Below, one piece after another: positions 47,560-56,901 of a stretch of DNA of 64,000 bases; positions within the stretch are counted from its first letter, which is position 1; every line of letters begins with the position of its first letter. The position numbers were made by a program, and so were the translations under genes. This stretch comes from Turritopsis dohrnii (lineage: Eukaryota > Cnidaria > Hydrozoa > Anthoathecata > Oceaniidae): positions 2,254,702 through 2,318,701 of the forward strand of contig BQMF02000004.1 in NCBI GenBank assembly GCA_027922465.2, read 5' to 3'. The notes beneath the pieces were generated by a model. It was given only the letters and a program-made list of their open reading frames with translations. It did no database searches and was not told the origin of the DNA.

Positions 47560-47875
47560 TTAATCTGACCCTTGATCAATTAACGTAAATTCCCAATCCA
47601 AAAAACCTTTGTGACCCACCTGGTCACTACTGTTGGGGAACAGTTTTGACAGTATGACGATTATTACAGGATTTGTAGTTATTAAATCGTAATCTAAATT
47701 TTGTAGTGGAGCTACCAACATATTGAACACCACATGCTTTACAATTAAGTAAATATACCACATTCTCCGAGTTACAGTTCAGTTGAAAATTCCTGATTTT
47801 ATACTTTCGCCCGTCCCTACTTGAAAATTCCGTGGTGTTATGAATGGGCAGACCCCACAACGTTTTCCAGAGCAT
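47560..47875 (-). pseudogene. Penelope-like GIY-YIG endonuclease remnant
   Basis: The minus-strand frame reads ENVVYLLNCKACGVQYVG, a GIY-YIG signature with the paired Cys common in Penelope-like elements. After a frameshift it reads DQVGHKGFLDWEFTLID, the usual downstream block. It lies 2 kb from, and opposite to, the Penelope-like fragment at 45029, so the two are separate insertions or the result of an inversion. Confidence 0.6.
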
Positions 47876-47949
47876 CCGTTACATTTTCCTATTTCAAGTT
47901 TCTGTTGTGGAACTTGTATCAATATGTATCAATCACATATGTATCAATA

Positions 47950-47985
47950 CATATGGCTTCCGTGGCACAGTTGGTTAGCGCAGAC
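47950..47985 (+). repeat. tRNA-like A-box segment, probable SINE head
   Basis: GGCTTCCGTGGCACAGTTGG followed by TTAGCGC looks like the 5' half of a tRNA including the A box. The following 60 bases contain a tandem AGATAGTGAAACTC and no B box, so this is a truncated tRNA-derived SINE rather than a tRNA gene. Confidence 0.4.
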
Positions 47986-48096
47986 AGATAGTGAAACTCA
48001 GATAGTGAAACTCACTTTTTCCAGAAATCAACTTTTTCCCACGTTCATTTGTGTGTGGCAAGTTATTATGCGCATGTGCGAGCATTTTCTCTGAAA

Positions 48097-48128
48097 ATGT
48101 CGTTAAAGATGGCGGAGTGGACTGGAAG
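48097..48128 (+). CDS. Possible first coding exon
   Basis: ATGs at 48097 and 48109 in one frame. The second has a strong initiation context (AAGATGGCGG). The exon runs ten codons and ends in a consensus donor (GGAAGTAAGAT). No downstream exon was identified, so this could mark the promoter end of a plus-strand gene with a long intron, or be chance. Confidence 0.25.
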
Positions 48129-48129
48129 T

Positions 48130-49530
48130 AAGATTGCTTTTATTTGTTTTTCTGAATGATGATGTAATAAAAAGCATATTTAATACGGTTAGAGACCGCT
48201 GATCGAATGTCATTGCAGACACAAGTCATTACTTTCACTTTTAAAATCATTTTTTCTTAATTCTGCTCACGTGGGGAAGAGTACAGGATCAGCAAAGCGA
48301 GCACTGTACAAACTGCATTTCCCAGACGGTATACTGACAAATTGCTGAAACATATCACAAAAAATATTTTTCAGAGGGTTTGTTGAATATGTATTGGTAG
48401 TATTAAGGTATATGAAGTAGATGGTGCATAATTTAATATGGTGTCAGTTTTTATGGGTATTTGTTTTAGTTCGAAGATGGCTCTCAGATCAAGCATCAAA
48501 AACCTTCATTCATGCACTTTACTTCAAGAAAGACTGTGAATGTGAAATTGTTTTAACTACTAATAAGCTATATACAATGATTAATGTCTTTTGAACCTTT
48601 CCTTTTGTCTGTTGTGGTGTCATTCTTTGAGCTGCCAGGAGTCACCCTAAGAAAATGCTCCTTCATAAAATCAAGTAATCTTTCTGTCCACTAGGCATTC
48701 TTCCATACACAGATTGTGAGTAATTAAATTCTAGTTGGATACTTTCACCCCCTTCTTCACTGTACAATCCTAATCCTATTTTCCATTTTTGTATAAAGGG
48801 GATGATCTTTTAGAACGTGCAGCTTTGGGGTGATAGTTTATGTGGTAGTTGGTGAGTTTGATCAAAAGGGTGCCATTATGTCTTAAATTGCAGAATCCAG
48901 AAAATACATTTGAATTTTAGGTAACCATTCCATCAGGTCTTTTAATAATGTTTTTATTACTTGAATAAGAATCGGTTTTTTTTAAAAAGGTAAGGTACTT
49001 GATAAAGACTCGTAATTAGTCGAAATATTGTGCAAACGAATGTGTTTTTTTATGTGCTTTTTTTTATATTATACACAACACAACATATATACACTGACTC
49101 AAATGTTTCATATATGTGTGTACTTAATTTGATTATTATTTCATCATCAAAGCATGAATTCACATGAATTCATCAAGTTGTGACACAATGAATACCGATT
49201 ATTAAACAGTCTTTTAAACTGCTAGTTGTATGTCACTGGGTCTTTTTGCAATTTTGTTCCTCCAAAATTAAGGTGAAATATACCAGTATTGTTAATGAAT
49301 TGCACTATTTTATTATTGTCATTTAAATAAAATGTGTGTAGATATGATTAAATCTTTTATTAACAAGAAATATTAGATCTGAATTGGAAATTAGTAAATT
49401 TGTATCATCTCACAATCAACATCTTGTGGACATGGTTTGCTACGTAACTCATTCCATGGTATGCTTGATGTTCAAATCTATAGTGTTTTGTGAAATTCAA
49501 AAATGTGAATGGTGTTCATATGTATTTAAT
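48130..49530. other. Non-coding interval
   Basis: No supported gene, RNA or repeat. If the small exon at 48097 is real, this would be its intron. Confidence 0.3.
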
Positions 49531-49531
49531 A

Positions 49532-50130
49532 ACTAGTAACCCGGGTAAAAATTTTTACCGAGTTTAACTTCGAAAAGGATGTGTCAAATTCGCCTTTCCC
49601 GTGTGCGAAGCCCGAGATGGAAATTTTAATTAAAGAATCGCGACTCAACAGTGTACCCATGTTGTAGAGCTCGAAAAACTGATCAAAAATATGTATGGGA
49701 TCGTTTCGCTACGATCAACCGTTGGAGAGATATCGTCGATCAAAGATTTTTTTGACGTCATAGCCGCAGTACCAAATAAAATATATGCCCAAATGTTGCG
49801 TCACCCCATCACTCGTATCGCAGACCCTAAAAAAACGTCAGTTATCCCTATTGGTTCTTGAGATGTTTCCTTTAAAACGTCGCGTTCGATTGGGGATGCA
49901 ATGCAATGATTTCCCGTGATCATAAAAATAACTGACGTCAAATGACACGTGCTATTACTAATCGTGAATGTGTCTAACTACCGCTATATGACCACGATTA
50001 AGAAGGTTTTAACCGTGAAATTCCACAAAATCTAACACTCTCTAAATTAAATGTGTTGCACACAATTGCCGATTATTATAATAAGACTAGCCGCCAAGGC
50101 GGCGTCGCTCGCCACCCATGTTCAGCTTGC
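49532..50130 (-). repeat. Dispersed repeat, inverted copy with GCCGCC hairpin
   Basis: 49640-49930 is the reverse complement of the repeat at 37375-37700 (AACGATCCCATAC, CCAATCGAACGCGACG, AGGGATAACTGACG in that family). 50095-50115 carries the same terminal CTAGCCGCCAAGGCGGCG hairpin. The left edge is ACTAGTAACCCGGG followed by TAAAAATTTTTACC. Confidence 0.6.
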
Positions 50131-50267
50131 GTTGTGTCGCAGAATTTAACTTGTGTAAAAGATTTTTACAGGCATTAATTTTTTAATTCATTTCTTACAT
50201 TCAGAAGACTTAAAACAGAAACAAATAGCAATACGTCTCAGAATACCGTAATGCATCGATTAAACGC

Positions 50268-50395
50268 CCCCCTTCTTTTAAACGCCCCCTCGAATAGACG
50301 CCCCCCCCTTTTCAGGAGATTTTTAAATAAACGCCCCCCTCTATTAGACGCCCCCCTTGAATAGACGCCCCCTCTAGAGAGGGGCGTTTATTAGA
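50268..50395. repeat. ACGCCCCC motif array, left
   Basis: At least five ACGCCCCC motifs in about 125 bp, the last part being palindromic (CGCCCCCTCTAGAGAGGGGCG). Likely transposase-binding subterminal sites; the role is inference. Confidence 0.8.
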
Positions 50396-50451
50396 GACAC
50401 ACTAAAAACATGTAAAACGTAAAAACAAGTAAACTACTACATTGCATTGTT

Positions 50452-50937
50452 TCAGTTTCGCAGTATTTTTTTCGTATAAAAATAAGGAAATTGGCGATAG
50501 ACACCTTTCTTTTTAAATTTTAGAGTTACAGTGGGAAACTTTGTCTTTCTTTTCAAAAGTTCCTTTTCTAATACTTCTGAATAACGCTTATTTTTCGACG
50601 TGAAAACTAGTTTTGCTGGAACGACAAGTCCGACTTCTCGTTGACGTTTGCCAGTTATTACAGCTTTGATCTTGTTATCTGGGTCTTGCTGGATGAAGTG
50701 GAAGCACAAACTTGAGATTTCTATGGGGATGTGTCCCACGAGAAGATCTTCTTTATACAAACCAACGGCATATTTATCATATTCTCTTGCTTCCTCTCGC
50801 TTATCCGCAGCAGCTTCAAGCATTTCACCAATCGTAGCACCCCATACTTCTTTGTAGACATGATGGCCACGAATTATGCTGGTCACTTCCGTCTTGTAAC
50901 AAACTAAAAATGGCATTGCTGGAGTAATTCTAGACAT
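50452..50937 (-). CDS. HIRAN-domain protein of the pogo-type element
   Basis: 161 residues from ATG at 50937. Residues ~20-115 match the HIRAN pattern: RGHHVYKEVW, a region of charged residues, EYDKYAVGLY, then LVGHIPIEISSLCFHFIQ and a GKRQREVGLVVPAKLVF strand. HIRAN domains (HLTF/Rad5 family and stand-alone forms) bind DNA ends at damaged or stalled forks. The Lys/Arg-rich C-terminus (KELLKRKTKFPTVTLKFKKK) fits DNA binding. It starts 196 bp from, and divergent to, the transposase and lies inside the same ACGCCCCC borders. It is therefore probably an accessory protein of the element; a host gene captured by the transposon is the alternative. Confidence 0.75.
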   Translation of the reverse strand: MSRITPAMPFLVCYKTEVTSIIRGHHVYKEVWGATIGEMLEAAADKREEAREYDKYAVGLYKEDLLVGHIPIEISSLCFHFIQQDPDNKIKAVITGKRQREVGLVVPAKLVFTSKNKRYSEVLEKELLKRKTKFPTVTLKFKKKGVYRQFPYFYTKKILRN

Positions 50938-51132
50938 TTTTACCTGTGTATCTACTAGTATACGTGTGCGATGAAAAAACGCAACAACAAAAACAAAAGA
51001 GAAAGCAAAGCAATGGAATGTCTTCTTTTTTATTACGAATCGAATGTTTTGTTCGATGGTATGTTATGTGGGAAATGTTATGCTCGATAAACAAGCAAAG
51101 AGTTTTCAACACAACGTGATAACATTGACAAG
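50938..51132. promoter_or_regulatory. Shared divergent promoter region of the transposon
   Basis: 195 bp between the HIRAN and transposase ATGs, transcribed in opposite directions. The transposase start has a good initiation context (AAGATGGCGG). No specific motif is claimed. Confidence 0.45.
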
Positions 51133-52539
51133 ATGGCGGAATCTGCAAGCCAAATAGCCTCTTCAAAAGGAAAAAAGAGACGCTCATACAGCATGGAATT
51201 TAAGAAGCAAGTTGTTATTTATGCCGAAGCAAATAGCAATAGATCTGCCGCATCTCATTTCGATGTTGAACCAAAGCGAGTGAGAGAATGGAAAAAAGAC
51301 ATTGATAAAATCAAAGCTACAAAGTCGAAGAGGCAGCGTCTTGATGGAGGAGGAAGAAAGTGTATTGACGCAGACTTGGAAGAGGACTTAGTGCACTGGG
51401 TATATGAAAAAAGAAGCAAAATGCTGCATGTTAGCAGAAAAATGATTATGTGGAAAGCCGAGAGCATTTTTGATGAGAAAAATGAAGACCCTGCCGTCAA
51501 AGATACGTTTATTGCGAGTCGGGGATGGTGCGAAAAATTTATGCGAAGACACGGGTTCTCTCTTCGAAGGAAGACTACAACTGCTCAAAAGGATCCAGCG
51601 TATATGGTTGATCGTATCGTAGCATACATAATGCACGTCCGTCGTCTCCAAAAGCAGTTCAATTTTCATGACACTGATATCATTGCCATGGACGAAACAC
51701 CTGTTTGGAATGATATGGTGTCTAACACTACTGTAGAGAAAACTGGCTCACGAAAAGTTAACATGAAATCAACTGGCCATGATAAAGTACGTGTTTCTGT
51801 TTGTTTAGCTGGGAAAGCAGACGGGACCAGATTGAATCCTTTTATTGTATTTAAAGGAGCGAAAAGAGAAAGTAAATCTCTTCACGAGGAGTTTCGTGGA
51901 AAATGTTCAGTTGCCAGCTCTGCTAACGGGTGGATGAATGAAGAGTTGACGTTGCAGTGGTGTAGTGAAATTTTGGGTCAGTTTTCTTTTCGCAAACGTT
52001 TACTAGCTTGGGACTCTTATGAAGCCCATCTCACGGATGATGTCAAGAAATGTTTGATTAAATCAAAAATTGAAAGTGCAATCGTACCGAGAGGTTGCAC
52101 AAAATACATTCAAGCCCCAGATGTCGTATGGAATAAGCCTTTTAAAGGAAAGATCCAAGAGTATTATGACGATTGGCTCGCAAATGGAAAACATGAATAT
52201 ACAAATGCTGGTAACATGAAACCGGTACCAAGGAGGTTCGTCGTTGATTGGGTTATTAAATCTTGGCAGGCCATACCTGCAGAAACGGTGGCAAAGTCAA
52301 TGAAAGCATGTGGTTTATCATTAGCAGTTGATGGTACTGAAGATGATTTGATTTCGTGCTTTAAGGAAGGGGAAAAATGCGAAGGTGGGAGAGCTTTACT
52401 TCAAGCACAGATGGAAAATCTAAATGACGGGAGTTTACATGAAAATCCTTTTGATATTGTGGATGAGGATTTAATCGCTGCTGCTCCAGCATTCAATATC
52501 ATCGAGGAAGATGATGCTGACGATGATATTGACATTTAA
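51133..52539 (+). CDS. Pogo-superfamily DDD transposase
   Basis: An intact 468-residue frame. Residues ~15-60 form a Psq-like helix-turn-helix (RRSYSMEFKKQVVIYAEANS ... SHFDVEPKRVREW). Residues ~75-150 look like a CENP-B-type second DNA-binding domain (ISRGWCEKFMRRH-like, here ASRGWCEKFMRRHGFSLRRK). The catalytic core has D187 (AMDETPVW), D294 (AWDSYEAH) and D330 (QAPDVVWNKPFK), spacing 36 between the last two. The C-terminus is very acidic (EEDDADDDIDI). It would excise and reinsert the element between cognate ends. No stops or frameshifts, so possibly active or recently active. Confidence 0.85.
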   Translation: MAESASQIASSKGKKRRSYSMEFKKQVVIYAEANSNRSAASHFDVEPKRVREWKKDIDKIKATKSKRQRLDGGGRKCIDADLEEDLVHWVYEKRSKMLHVSRKMIMWKAESIFDEKNEDPAVKDTFIASRGWCEKFMRRHGFSLRRKTTTAQKDPAYMVDRIVAYIMHVRRLQKQFNFHDTDIIAMDETPVWNDMVSNTTVEKTGSRKVNMKSTGHDKVRVSVCLAGKADGTRLNPFIVFKGAKRESKSLHEEFRGKCSVASSANGWMNEELTLQWCSEILGQFSFRKRLLAWDSYEAHLTDDVKKCLIKSKIESAIVPRGCTKYIQAPDVVWNKPFKGKIQEYYDDWLANGKHEYTNAGNMKPVPRRFVVDWVIKSWQAIPAETVAKSMKACGLSLAVDGTEDDLISCFKEGEKCEGGRALLQAQMENLNDGSLHENPFDIVDEDLIAAAPAFNIIEEDDADDDIDI

Positions 52540-52611
52540 TCTATTTGATATATGTATTTTTCATTGATGTATAAAGGAAAGAAAGAAAAGAAGAGTTCTA
52601 CAAAAATTTAA

Positions 52612-52665
52612 TAAACGCCCCCCTCTTTTAAACGCCCCCCTCGAATAAACGCCCCCCTAAAAATT
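52612..52665. repeat. ACGCCCCC motif array, right
   Basis: Three AAACGCCCCC motifs, then an AAAGGCCCCGGGCG variant at 52680. Same orientation as the left array. Confidence 0.8.
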
Positions 52666-52804
52666 CAAAAAATTTAATAAAGGCCCCGGGCGTTAGTAGT
52701 AGGCGAGAGTAATTTCACCCACACCCTCGATGTTCATAATTTTATCGAGAATTTACTATATTTTTAACGGTGAAAATAAGGGGGGATTTCCCCATCTATA
52801 TACT

Positions 52805-53583
52805 AATACGCGCTGTGCATCCGCTTTTTTCACGCTTTCACTCTCTAAAAGTTCGGGTCGTTTTTTCGGTCACTTATTCACAATGGAGTGTCAGACCACG
52901 GCGGTTAATATTTTTCTACGATTAGTATAGGGGAAAACATTGCATTGCAATTAATCGTTTCAAATGTTTTGATTATTCGCGAGACAACAACGAAAGTATT
53001 GCGCGAAGATTTATTTATGTTTTTAGGGTAAGTACGCTTTAGAACCTTTTTGTTTGTTTGTTTTGTTTTTCTTATAGTATTAATAGGGTTTCTGCGTCAT
53101 TACTTTTCCAATAATACGCGATTGAAGAAATGAATATCATGGTTTTTAATCATGACGGTCTGGGTTCGTAAAGAAAATCGCAATTGTTTTTAATTCACAT
53201 TTCGACACTTTTACGACTTTCGCGTTTGGCTTTTATTTAAATTGGGGTATGGATTCCATGAGCAGTTACAGCGATTTTGATCTTTTTGTTGTTTATCTGT
53301 ACGCACAATTTATTTTTACTACTGCATATATCGTATCGTGAAAGATTTATTATGAATATTTTGATGTGTTTCAGATCTTCTGATTAAAAAGTTTTTCTGT
53401 TCATAACTCCAGTGTTGAACTAAATATGCTTTAGCCGGAATACCTAGAGATTTTTAATTAAATGAGTGAAGAGTTTTTTTGTATTGACGTTAGATATCTT
53501 TAGTCATGGCGAACCATTGCATTGTATCTTCAATTTATACAATTTATGTAAAAAGTGAAAAAAGTGGACGCACAGCGCGTATT
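52805..53583. mobile_element. 779-bp MITE with 29-bp TIRs
   Basis: Ends AATACGCGCTGTGCATCC... (52805-52833) and its complement (53555-53583) match over 29 bp with two mismatches. No transposase frame inside. Contains an (TTTG)n tract near 53050. Confidence 0.8.
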
Positions 53584-53719
53584 TTTATTTTTGATGAATT
53601 AAAACCCGTGTTCTACACGCTGTTCTACACGGGATACTACATTCTAAACATTTAAACTTTATCATACTAAAATTCATTATACTAAGCCCTTCTCTCTGTT
53701 CAGCTCACATCGATTAAAA

Positions 53720-53750
53720 CCTGTAAAAAATTTTTACACAGGTTACTAGT
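53720..53750. repeat. ACTAGTAACC terminal motif, inverted relative to 49532
   Basis: CCTGTAAAAAATTTTTACAC followed by AGGTTACTAGT is, reversed, nearly the same as ACTAGTAACC-CGGG-TAAAAATTTTTACC at 49532. Contains an internal palindrome TAAAAAATTTTTA. Confidence 0.6.
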
Positions 53751-53875
53751 GACATTATTAACGTGAAACGCGTTAATAAGTGTTATCGTGAATGAATTTC
53801 GATTAGTATAGAGGTTTGGTGTGTATTCCATCATCGGCTAGCTTTTTCAAATTGAGAAACACATAACCACACATC

Positions 53876-54472
53876 CTAGTAAGAATTTTCGGTTATTGAC
53901 TTTTTCAAGTTTTGAAGTTCTACCATCAAACTTTTTTGAAATTGATTTTGGGCTTCGGTATCCATCTTTCTATCTATAGAGCTGAGTTTTTGTAAAGCGC
54001 TGTAATATGTTCCCTGCAAAACCTGGAACTCGGAGAGATTGATCCTCCCATTAGTCAGCGCCTGACTTATGTTAGTTTCGAACACAGCGATTGAGGATGT
54101 AACAATATCATATAATTTTATCACTTTTTCTACTTTCTTTTGATATCTTTTGACGAAAGCTGTGGTAAGACCGGTACAAATAGAGCCGGCTAAGGCTACA
54201 CCACCTAATCCTGCAGAAATAGGTATTCCGATAATAGTAGCCCCTGTTGCAATTGAACCGATGCCAGAGCCAATGGTTATAGCGCTTGAGCTAGCATTTA
54301 GTAGCATCGATCGTTCTATCGCCTTGTTGTATCTCTTGAGCTTGATGCTAAATTTATCCTTTAGTTTTCTCAACTCTTCGAATTCGGAGTTTATTATACT
54401 CGCGTTGAACTTTTCCTGCTCATTCAAATCCTCAGGAGCAGTGGGTAGTTTTGGGTATATTGAATCAGTCAT
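53876..54472 (-). CDS. Polinton membrane-associated protein, unknown
   Basis: 198 residues from ATG at 54472. An N-terminal helical, charged region (~15-55) is followed by a long Gly/Ala/Ile-rich hydrophobic segment (~57-110, with GSGIGSIATGATIIGIPISAG) that could form a membrane hairpin. The C-terminal half is amphipathic helical. No family name known. It diverges from the gene at 54541 across a 68-bp AT-rich spacer, and its ATG follows TCTCTCTAAAT. A virion or membrane-interaction role is inference from the context. Confidence 0.6.
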   Translation of the reverse strand: MTDSIYPKLPTAPEDLNEQEKFNASIINSEFEELRKLKDKFSIKLKRYNKAIERSMLLNASSSAITIGSGIGSIATGATIIGIPISAGLGGVALAGSICTGLTTAFVKRYQKKVEKVIKLYDIVTSSIAVFETNISQALTNGRINLSEFQVLQGTYYSALQKLSSIDRKMDTEAQNQFQKSLMVELQNLKKSITENSY

Positions 54473-54540
54473 ATTTAGAGAGAGAGATTATGTTATAATA
54501 ATAAATAATAATAAATTATCCTCTAAATAAATAAATAAAA
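54473..54540. promoter_or_regulatory. Divergent AT-rich spacer in the Polinton
   Basis: 68 bp with (AATA)n runs between two start codons. It must contain both promoters. Confidence 0.45.
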
Positions 54541-55819
54541 TGGCAGACATTGACATAGATCATTTTGGAGAACATGGTATGACGACAGATGAAACAACCG
54601 ATGAGAGTTTCCTCTCATACCAACTTCGGGTGGTGAACAAATAGATACACGCGGAGCGACGGGTGAAACCTTATTTGGTGGTGGAGATCAGAAAATTGAA
54701 CTTTTGAAAAATTTTGTTGGTGATATATACAAAAGATTATCTGAAAGGCTCCAGCAATACCCTGAGGTGTTATATACCGATCAGTTTGAAATTAGAGATG
54801 GTGAATTATACTACAAAGACAGTAGCAAACCATTGACGAGCGAAGGAATACTAAGGGGTAGCGATACTATAGCTGAAATATTGGGTAAGAAAAGATTACG
54901 TAAATTAGGGTTTGATATACCTATTGGCAAAATAACAGCACGACAAGCAGTTATGTTAAACAAAATACAAGAAGAACTCCCTTCATCATCTAAAATCACA
55001 AAATCGAGTGATGTAGAGCTTGAGGAAATTACGGGGAACATTGCAAATAGTACGGAAGATCTAATTTCATTAATAAGACAACAATCTGTCGATCATGAAA
55101 CGACTCAGACTGGTGATCTATTTGAATATCCTGTGCGAGAGTTGTTAGGATTGGATAAGGCGCTGAGAAACATACGAGGAGGTCTTCAGGAAGAGGTTGC
55201 AAAAAAGGTTCGAATAGAACAGCGTATCGATCGAGAGAAAAACAAGTTGGAAGAGATGGAAAATGATGCGACATACACGGACGAACAACGAAAAGAGGTC
55301 GAAGATCGAATGGAGGGGTTACGTGAAGAGTTGAAAGCTAGGGAGGAGAACATTAATATTCTCAAAGGCAAACTAAACGATCAAGTTACGAGCATCAAAG
55401 AAACCATTGCTAAAGTCCTCGACAAAGATACCACATTAGGTGAAAGGATACGAACACTATTCCGCGAACAAGGTATAACAATCGTTAGCATTCTGACAGC
55501 GTTTGGTATGGCTATCGGTGTTCTTGTGGAAGCTTTGTTACCATCTGGAGGTGGAAGCTCAGTAAGTCAACCACAAAATCATGGTGATAAAAAGGACGGT
55601 GCAAAGGAATGGATAAAAAATAAACTCAAAGCGTTAGCATCACTTCTAGGTAGATTAGCATCTAAAGCGGCAGAGGCTTTACCAGGAATAATTGGGTCTA
55701 TCGTATCATGGATATTGAGCAGAGCTAAGGAAGTTGTAGGTTGGTTAAGTCAAAATTTATGGGCTCTGATTGTAGGGGTTGTAGGGTTGATCTATACATA
55801 CCTTGTCACTAGACGGTAA
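54541..55819 (+). pseudogene. Polinton coiled-coil protein with C-terminal membrane helices, N-terminal frameshift
   Basis: The ATG at 54541 (MADIDIDHFGEHG...) opens a frame that stops at 54643. The main frame, open from about 54611 on to 55819, continues the sense after a one-base slip near 54611. Without the slip translation would start at an internal codon, so I treat the gene as frameshifted. The body (residues ~40-200) is polar, followed by a coiled coil (~190-255, RIDREKNKLEEMEND). A hydrophobic segment (VSILTAFGMAIGVLVEALL), a Gly/Ser linker, amphipathic helices (KNKLKALASLLGRLASKAAE) and a final transmembrane helix (LWALIVGVVGLIYTYLV) end the protein. Probably a virion membrane or penetration-type protein; family unnamed. 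Confidence 0.55.
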
Positions 55820-55876
55820 CCATCTGAAAGTGTATATGTTACATGTATCGTGTAACATAATTTTTGTTGATGGTCT

Positions 55877-56299
55877 TCATCTTTCAAAATACCACACAGC
55901 ACCACCAATACCGAGCATACTCAGAGCTATAAAAGCCAATTCTCTTTCATGTTGATCATGACTCGGTGTATAAAAGTCGCTCAATACAGGCTCTCGTGGT
56001 AGCGGTTCAAGATGATTACTAAACACCCTATTGTACTCTCTCATCGCATCATTTAGCTCTACGAATTTTGTCTCAGCCTTCTTTTCGAGCATGAGCTGCT
56101 TATTGATAAAATCGATTCTTTCCTGTCGTTTTTGCTGCCATTCAATCTGTGCTTTTTGTAATTTTTCTATGGCCAAATCATGACGTTTTCTTTCCCTATC
56201 GATTCTGTCTTTGGATAAACTTGAAAACAGATAGCTTGATCCTGTGAAAGCCAAAGCGTTAGCCAAAGCTCCACCTAACATCATTGCGATAGAAGCCAT
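55877..56299 (-). CDS. Polinton small protein with two hydrophobic ends
   Basis: 140 residues. An N-terminal hydrophobic stretch (1-28), a central charged helical region rich in Arg/Lys/Gln/Glu (~30-90, likely coiled coil), a Pro-rich linker, and a C-terminal transmembrane helix (LAFIALSMLGIGGAVWYF). Two bases separate it from the next upstream gene (56302), so the two are probably co-transcribed. Confidence 0.6.
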   Translation of the reverse strand: MASIAMMLGGALANALAFTGSSYLFSSLSKDRIDRERKRHDLAIEKLQKAQIEWQQKRQERIDFINKQLMLEKKAETKFVELNDAMREYNRVFSNHLEPLPREPVLSDFYTPSHDQHERELAFIALSMLGIGGAVWYFER

Positions 56300-56301
56300 A
56301 T

Positions 56302-56529
56302 TTAGATATTGATATTTTCAGGCAAAATCTTTTGTTTGATTAAGTAGTCCTTTGTCACTTCACTAGCGGCGATAATGGCAACTAGTTTTCCCGTATCTTC
56401 CAAGTCGAACTTTTGAATAGAGGGTGGTGTCATTTTTAACACCTTTTTTCCTAGCATAGAGTAGCCGATAGCGAAAACGCAGACGACTGATGCATGATAT
56501 AAATCGTTGATGATACTTTTCTTGTCCAT
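56302..56529 (-). CDS. Polinton small membrane protein
   Basis: 75 residues with one clear hydrophobic helix near the N-terminus (HASVVCVFAIGYSMLG) and a second weaker one (KLVAIIAASEV). Tightly packed between neighbours on the same strand. Function unknown. Confidence 0.55.
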   Translation of the reverse strand: MDKKSIINDLYHASVVCVFAIGYSMLGKKVLKMTPPSIQKFDLEDTGKLVAIIAASEVTKDYLIKQKILPENINI

Positions 56530-56556
56530 GTTTGTTATATATACATTTTTTTCTTT

Positions 56557-56901
56557 TTATTCCATTTCATGTTTATTGATTTTCACTGGTATTTTAGATT
56601 TTTGTGGAAGGGGGGTGGATGGTGACCCACGGGGTAATATTTGCTCTTTCTTTTTATACACAAAATAAGCAAATCCACCAACTAAACCGAGAGCTATTAT
56701 TCCACCTACACCATAGCTGTAGTTCATTGGTTGTTCATTTGGTTTGGTGAGAGAGGCCTCAGGCTTCTCCATTTCTTTTTGAGGTGACACTTGTTTTAAT
56801 TGTTCTCGTTTTTTACGGTTGTATTCCGCCAACTTCTTACCCGCTTCAACCTTTTTTGGGTTCTTCGTTGTCACTTGAATGGGAGTCTGTTCTTCTGACA
56901 T
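56557..56901 (-). CDS. Polinton basic protein with one transmembrane helix
   Basis: 114 residues. The N-terminal half is very basic (NPKKVEAGKKLAEYNRKKRE), suggesting nucleic-acid or scaffold contact. A transmembrane helix (GVGGIIALGLVGGFAYFVY) is followed by a basic Pro-rich tail. Its first 56 bases overlap the 3' end of the upstream gene in another frame. Confidence 0.6.
   Translation of the reverse strand: MSEEQTPIQVTTKNPKKVEAGKKLAEYNRKKREQLKQVSPQKEMEKPEASLTKPNEQPMNYSYGVGGIIALGLVGGFAYFVYKKKEQILPRGSPSTPLPQKSKIPVKINKHEME

Larger units (their letters stand above)
50260..52705. mobile_element. Two-gene pogo-type DNA transposon with ACGCCCCC arrays
   Basis: A DDD transposase (51133-52539, +) and a divergent HIRAN protein (50452-50937, -) are bounded by arrays of (A/G)ACGCCCCC motifs at 50268-50390 and 52612-52665. 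The arrays share a longer block (TTTTAAACGCCCCC, then TCGAATA(A/G)ACGCCCCC) in the same orientation, i.e. as direct repeats, not mirrored. Sharp terminal inverted repeats and target duplications were not found, so the outer limits are approximate. Confidence 0.65.

Noticed and set aside
47950..48000. A tRNA gene on the plus strand
   Set aside because: Only the A-box half is present; no B box or acceptor pairing.
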